Assembly (NCBI RefSeq): GCF_937936435.1
Contig: NZ_CALDDG010000083.1
Span: forward strand, 1 to 9,989
Direction of reading: 5' to 3'
Source: an uncultured Sulfuricurvum sp.
Lineage (GTDB): Bacteria; Campylobacterota; Campylobacteria; Campylobacterales; Sulfurimonadaceae
Length of the DNA stretch: 9,989 nucleotides
Shown: piece by piece, positions 7,122 to 9,989 of the stretch
Layout of the letters: each line of letters opens with the position of its first letter
Numbering within the stretch: the first letter of the stretch is position 1
Program-made: the position numbers and the translations under genes
The notes under the pieces: model-generated
Seen by the model: only the letters and a program-made list of their open reading frames with translations
Told to the model about the DNA's origin: nothing
Database searches by the model: none

Positions 7122-7815
7122 AATGACTTTTGTTGTCGAACGGTTTCCCCGCCACGCATTGTTCCAGTTCAGCACGTGCTTTTAATCCGGAGTGCCAGGT
7201 GATATCGGCGATTGTTTGATCCTGATAAATCACTTCGAAACTCCAATCATCTACCATCCCCGCCATCAGCGCTTCGATATTCGGAACGGCAAAAAGGATC
7301 ATAGGCCGAGACGATTTTCCTACCGTCATGTAAATGGCATTCAGGGTTACGGGCGAAAGGTTTCCTTGTTTGAGTGTGACCATAATAGGTTTTCCTTTTT
7401 GGTATTCGGGAAAACGGTGATCGTCGCCGATAGGCATAAAACCGAGCAGAGCCCCCCGATAGTTGCCGCCTGGGCCCGAGAGCATTACGGCCATCCCGTC
7501 TTTCATCCCGTCAGTGCGACCCGGCTGCAATTCACGTTTTGCCTGTAGAAATGTCGCAATACAATATTCGCCGGGTTTGGCATTGGATTTACCCTGCATA
7601 AATTCCCACCACCCTTTGATGATTTTCTCGCGGTATTTTTCAGCCTCTGCTTTATTGCCTTTGAGTGTGCTTTGGACGTCGATCTCTTTTTGGGTTTTGT
7701 CCATTATCGATCCAAGCACATCGAACGAGCCTCCCTCTATTTCCGCGTGTACAGAAGAAGAGAGAAGTACTGCTATGAGTCCCGCAGCTAAAATCGGAGT
7801 TTTAATGTTTATCAT
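7111..7815 (-). CDS. Exported protein of the Y family
   Basis: A 234-residue protein with a type I signal peptide (MINIKTPILAAGLIAVLLSS, cleaved after VHA near residue 24). A charged helical stretch (about 36-67) leads into a beta-rich domain. Landmarks are WWEF (69-72), YCIATF with Cys85, GMAVMLSGP (107-115), IMVTL (144-148), FAVPNIEALMAGMVDDWSF (175-193), ITW-x-x-G (205-210) and ELEQC with Cys220. These match the C-terminal half of the XY protein at 4522-5280, including the two cysteines, which may form a disulfide. The fold and function are unknown. The spacing pattern is loosely reminiscent of IalB-type secreted domains, but I would not assign it. The gene lies 36 bp after P2 and 20 bp before HK2. 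AGGA lies 8 bases upstream of the ATG. Confidence 0.85.
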   Translation of the reverse strand: MINIKTPILAAGLIAVLLSSSVHAEIEGGSFDVLGSIMDKTQKEIDVQSTLKGNKAEAEKYREKIIKGWWEFMQGKSNAKPGEYCIATFLQAKRELQPGRTDGMKDGMAVMLSGPGGNYRGALLGFMPIGDDHRFPEYQKGKPIMVTLKQGNLSPVTLNAIYMTVGKSSRPMILFAVPNIEALMAGMVDDWSFEVIYQDQTIADITWHSGLKARAELEQCVAGKPFDNKSHLKD

Positions 7816-7851
7816 CTTCTTAATCCTTTTAGTTTATTTTGCCAGTTATCA

Positions 7852-9072
7852 TTATTTGCCTCTTACGACGTCGTTGCAAAGGAGTCGAACTTCCCCCAGA
7901 CCTACACCTTCATAATCGGATCTGACGATAATATCGTTCACACGCCATACGCCCTGTTCATCTGGTTTTAGACTAAATTCCGCGAAACACTCGGCATAAC
8001 CGCCCGCATCGCCTCCGATAACTCCCTGCGCACCGTAAACCGTGACACCTTGCTTTTCCCAGGTTTGAGTGTAACGAAGGAAACGCGTATTTCCGGCTTG
8101 GTTGAATTCAGGATTCCCCATGTATTCGACAACATTTTCTTCGCTCTGTCCACGAAAAACTTTCGCCAGTTTGGCTTCATATTTGTTCATCTTCGAACCG
8201 TCAGGGTGTTTATCGCCATTTTTGGCCGCTTCCAAGTCGGCTTTCATTTCTGCATTGGTCTTCTTGATGCTCTCCAGCAGATTTCCCCTCATCGATGCCG
8301 TCCTAGACTCAAATTCCTGATGTTCCTTTTTCAATTTTTCCAATGCCACTTGTCTGTCGGCTTTGGATAGCTTCGTACTCCATTTCCCGGAAGGGTCAGG
8401 ACGCTTGCCTGCCAGAACTTTCTCCCACCAGAGCTGATCCCATGCAAACTCAATGTATTCAGAGTTCAAAGATAGGCCTGTGACCGCCATATCCGCTGGC
8501 AATCCCAGCTTGGCTATGCGTTTCCCGAAACCATCAAAATCGAATGAGTTGTCCTTTTTGATGGCGTCATGTAAGGCATGATCAATCTCAATGTGATTGC
8601 AAGCGATGGCACCTGCTTTGGATAGCATGGGGGCACTCGATGTTTTCCAGTCGGTCATGGCAATGGGTTCGGGCTTCAAGTCAGATCGCCCAATAGTGTA
8701 GCTCTCATCCGGACCATTGATACGAAAGGTCACCGGATCGCCAGCGCGGACAATGTTTTTAATGTCGTTAAAATTAATCTTTCCCCCGTCCATGGCAACT
8801 ATATCCGGGCACTGGAATTGCAGCGCCATATGTGCGAGTTCAGGCTTTTTCGGATTTTCGTAGACGGCTGTGACGGTAATCTGGCGCCATTCCGTGCCAC
8901 TAAACATCTGGTTAGGTGGAGTTCGATTGAGAACAAGGTCATCGGCGAAATAGACAACGCGGTCATCGACCTCACCTTCGTATTGCAAAATAAAGCTGAA
9001 TCCGAAAAGCTCGGAAGGAATCAGCGGGAAAACGGATAGGCATACTGCAAAGAGGGTTCGTGAATTAAACAT
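7852..9072 (-). CDS. Exported protein of the P family (P2)
   Basis: A 406-residue paralogue of P1. An N-terminal hydrophobic stretch (about 5-28) looks like a signal peptide, but the cleavage site is unclear (near LFG-FS). Shared landmarks with P1 are VVYFAD (39-44), YEN...PE (71-78), FQC (86-88), DWKTSSAP (141-148), IAC (156-158) and W-x-x-VLAGKRP (216-225). They also share a charged coiled-coil-like region (about 235-285) and the C-terminal block GQSEENVVEYMGNP...NTRFLRY...C-x-AEFSL...RVNDI (308-381), which resembles SmpA/OmlA-type domains. P2 has an insertion near 93-130 absent from P1. The ribosome site is weak (TGGA 9 bases from the ATG). The gene begins 13 bp after X stops and is clearly co-transcribed with it. 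The DNA here is visibly richer in G+C than the kinase genes. Function unknown. Confidence 0.85.
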   Translation of the reverse strand: MFNSRTLFAVCLSVFPLIPSELFGFSFILQYEGEVDDRVVYFADDLVLNRTPPNQMFSGTEWRQITVTAVYENPKKPELAHMALQFQCPDIVAMDGGKINFNDIKNIVRAGDPVTFRINGPDESYTIGRSDLKPEPIAMTDWKTSSAPMLSKAGAIACNHIEIDHALHDAIKKDNSFDFDGFGKRIAKLGLPADMAVTGLSLNSEYIEFAWDQLWWEKVLAGKRPDPSGKWSTKLSKADRQVALEKLKKEHQEFESRTASMRGNLLESIKKTNAEMKADLEAAKNGDKHPDGSKMNKYEAKLAKVFRGQSEENVVEYMGNPEFNQAGNTRFLRYTQTWEKQGVTVYGAQGVIGGDAGGYAECFAEFSLKPDEQGVWRVNDIIVRSDYEGVGLGEVRLLCNDVVRGK

Positions 9073-9085
9073 GTGTTATTCCACT

Positions 9086-9412
9086 TTATTTTTTCTTTTT
9101 TGCATTACACTTAAAGACGATGGTATTGTCAAGTGTACATGAAGCAGAATGTCCCGGGGATTCACCGGTAATGCTATAGTTGTTTCCTTTACAAGTTTCA
9201 TTGATCGTTTGAAGAGCTTGCTGCCGTCGGGACTCGACAAGGGTATTTAATCCCGCATTACAGTAAGTGACCTCACCCGTGGCTCCTTTCTGATAATCAG
9301 GCGCACCTTTGCGAAAAGTTGTTTCGGCACCGTTGTAAAGATGCACGGCAGGCGACATACATCCGCTTAAGACAATAGCAATAACAGATGTTGCTGTAAC
9401 AATTTTAAACAT
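9086..9412 (-). CDS. Small cysteine-containing lipoprotein (X domain)
   Basis: A 108-residue lipoprotein with signal MFKIVTATSVIAIVLSGC (lipobox LSGC, Cys18, then Met). The mature part is a single domain with four further cysteines (51, 74, 92, 102) in GEVTYC, RRQQALQTINETC, SASC and IVFKC. The same cysteines and surrounding residues recur in residues 30-107 of the XY protein, so this is the free-standing form of that domain. Two disulfides are likely. It ends in four lysines. Function unknown. It is the first gene of the X-P2-Y-HK2 run and lies 89 bp downstream of the LuxR-type gene, behind a good -10 and a lux-box-like dyad. The ribosome site is modest (GAGAG). Confidence 0.85.
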   Translation of the reverse strand: MFKIVTATSVIAIVLSGCMSPAVHLYNGAETTFRKGAPDYQKGATGEVTYCNAGLNTLVESRRQQALQTINETCKGNNYSITGESPGHSASCTLDNTIVFKCNAKKKK

Positions 9413-9443
9413 AATGCTCTCTCTTTTATGTAATTAATGGTTA

Positions 9444-9449
9444 ATTATA
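9444..9449 (-). promoter_or_regulatory. -10 promoter element of the X-P2-Y-HK2 operon
   Basis: A perfect TATAAT on the minus strand in an AT-rich tract, placing the transcription start near 9437 and giving a leader of about 25 bases before the X start codon. The -35 position (9472-9467) reads TATATT, a poor match, as expected for an activator-dependent promoter. Confidence 0.55.
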
Positions 9450-9472
9450 TTTAAATCACAATGAAAAATATA

Positions 9473-9488
9473 CTGTTACTTTTTACAG
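9473..9488 (-). promoter_or_regulatory. Candidate lux box (CTG-N10-CAG dyad)
   Basis: CTG (9473-9475) and CAG (9486-9488) are separated by exactly ten bases. Symmetry extends one base further inward in each arm (CTGT...ACAG), with 10 of 16 positions symmetric. This is the core of binding sites for LuxR/TraR-type regulators. The dyad is centred about 43.5 bp before the start predicted from the TATAAT at 9449-9444, where lux boxes of activated promoters usually sit (near -42.5). A LuxR-type regulator is encoded immediately upstream. Confidence 0.5.
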
Positions 9489-9501
9489 GGAAGAGAAGTT
9501 A

Positions 9502-9989
9502 TTAGAAGGGGCTTGGCTGAATAAGCCCTTTGAGTGTGGCTTTTGCAACGGCGTGTTGTCGGTTGCACACTTCGAGTTTTTGCATGGTGTTGTTGAGATG
9601 AAAGTTTACGGTACGCTCGGATATTCGGAGAATATGGGCTATTTCCCATGCCGCTTTGCCATCAGCCGCCCATTTGAGACACTCCTGCTCCCGTTTGCTG
9701 AGAGGACGAAGCGCCTCGTCGTATAAACCGGAAATACGTCTTAGCGTTTCATGGATGTGACTAGCTAGAATCTGGACAAAAGGGAGTGAACGATACGTCG
9801 TTTCATGGGCAGCCGGAGTATCGTTATCGATGGAGAAACTGAGGATTCCGAATTCGCCGTGGGGAGTATGGATCGGCATACTGACACCATTTTGAAGACC
9901 GAATTTTTTAGCGTCATTCATCATCTTAAATTCTGAGCTTCCCGGCTCTATCGGCAAATTCTTCCACTCTATCGGAAGAATGCTTTTGG
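9502..9989 (-). CDS. LuxR-type regulator with autoinducer-binding domain, N-terminus cut
   Basis: The frame is open to the window edge (161 residues visible). A TTG at 9957 is internal, not a start. The visible part opens in an autoinducer-binding-type domain: AKKFGLQNGVSMPIHTPHGEFGILSFS is the conserved G-x-x-x-G-x-x-x-P...G-x-LS strand region of LuxR/TraR proteins. The pocket residues that contact the signal lie in the missing part. The GerE-type helix-turn-helix follows: LSKREQECLKWAADGKAAWE, then ISERTVNFHLNN and a final KATLKGLI. It holds the conserved Glu, Leu and Gly of that domain. Such proteins bind an acyl-homoserine lactone or related signal and activate promoters through lux boxes. 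No luxI-type synthase gene is visible. It probably controls the X-P2-Y-HK2 operon, 89 bp downstream. Confidence 0.9.
   Translation of the reverse strand, partial: KSILPIEWKNLPIEPGSSEFKMMNDAKKFGLQNGVSMPIHTPHGEFGILSFSIDNDTPAAHETTYRSLPFVQILASHIHETLRRISGLYDEALRPLSKREQECLKWAADGKAAWEIAHILRISERTVNFHLNNTMQKLEVCNRQHAVAKATLKGLIQPSPF
9506..9530 (-). terminator. Weak hairpin at the 3' end of the LuxR-type gene
   Basis: AAGGGG-CTT (9506-9514) can pair with AAGCCCTT (9523-9530) across an 8-base loop with one bulged base. It overlaps the end of the coding region and has no U run after it, so it would be at best an imperfect terminator between the regulator and the X operon. Confidence 0.25.

Noticed and set aside
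7091..7159. Upstream extension of HK2 to an earlier start at 7159
   Set aside because: It would overlap the Y gene and place 23 charged residues before the hydrophobic leader; the ATG at 7090 has a ribosome site.
7463..7915. 150-residue open frame on the plus strand
   Set aside because: It lies antisense to the well-supported Y gene and the end of P2, has no ribosome site and has a composition typical of a shadow frame in G+C-rich DNA.
9955..9957. TTG at 9957 as the start of the LuxR-type gene
   Set aside because: The frame stays open to the window edge, and the conserved autoinducer-binding domain needs well over 100 residues upstream of the DNA-binding part.
1..9989. CRISPR array, tRNA, rRNA, insertion sequence or integrase
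   Set aside because: No regularly spaced repeats, cloverleaf sequences, transposase or integrase motifs, or terminal inverted repeats were seen.

Overview
The window looks like a chromosomal segment from a free-living campylobacterotal bacterium (Sulfuricurvum/Sulfurimonas-like). The inference rests on AT-rich DNA, seven-helix membrane histidine kinases with the H-box 'HQWRQPL' typical of that phylum, and a matching OmpR-type regulator. No rRNA, tRNA or housekeeping marker is present to confirm it. All convincing genes lie on the minus strand and are read here from right to left. The genes at both window edges are cut.

Right part (9989 to 5693): a 5'-truncated LuxR-type quorum-sensing regulator is followed by an 89-bp gap. 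The gap holds a CTG-N10-CAG dyad (lux-box-like) centred about 43 bp upstream of the start predicted from a perfect TATAAT. Then come four genes: a small cysteine-containing lipoprotein (called X here), a large exported protein (P2), a smaller exported protein (Y) and a histidine kinase without its own regulator (HK2).

Left part (5680 to 1): a small lipoprotein, an exported protein that is visibly an X-Y fusion (XY), an OmpR-family response regulator overlapping its kinase (RR-HK1), a second member of the P family (P1), an alpha/beta-hydrolase lipoprotein, and an unrecognised protein cut by the window edge. The last three genes are tightly packed, with a 9-bp gap and then an ATGA overlap.

The main observation is that the two parts are divergent versions of one module. 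X + Y + P + kinase on the right corresponds to fused XY + P + kinase (with regulator) on the left. A direct repeat, ATGATTG-AAAA-ATGATTG/A, follows both kinase genes, and its copies lie 47 and 52 bp before the next start codon. Each copy ends exactly 10 bp before a -10-like hexamer. That is the layout of a pho box bound by OmpR/PhoB-type regulators.

The proposed circuit, which is inference, is as follows. The LuxR protein switches on X-P2-Y-HK2. HK2 and HK1 feed the single response regulator. The regulator controls its own operon (small lipoprotein-XY-RR-HK1) and the P1-hydrolase operon. The exported products would then form a quorum-linked envelope system of unknown function.
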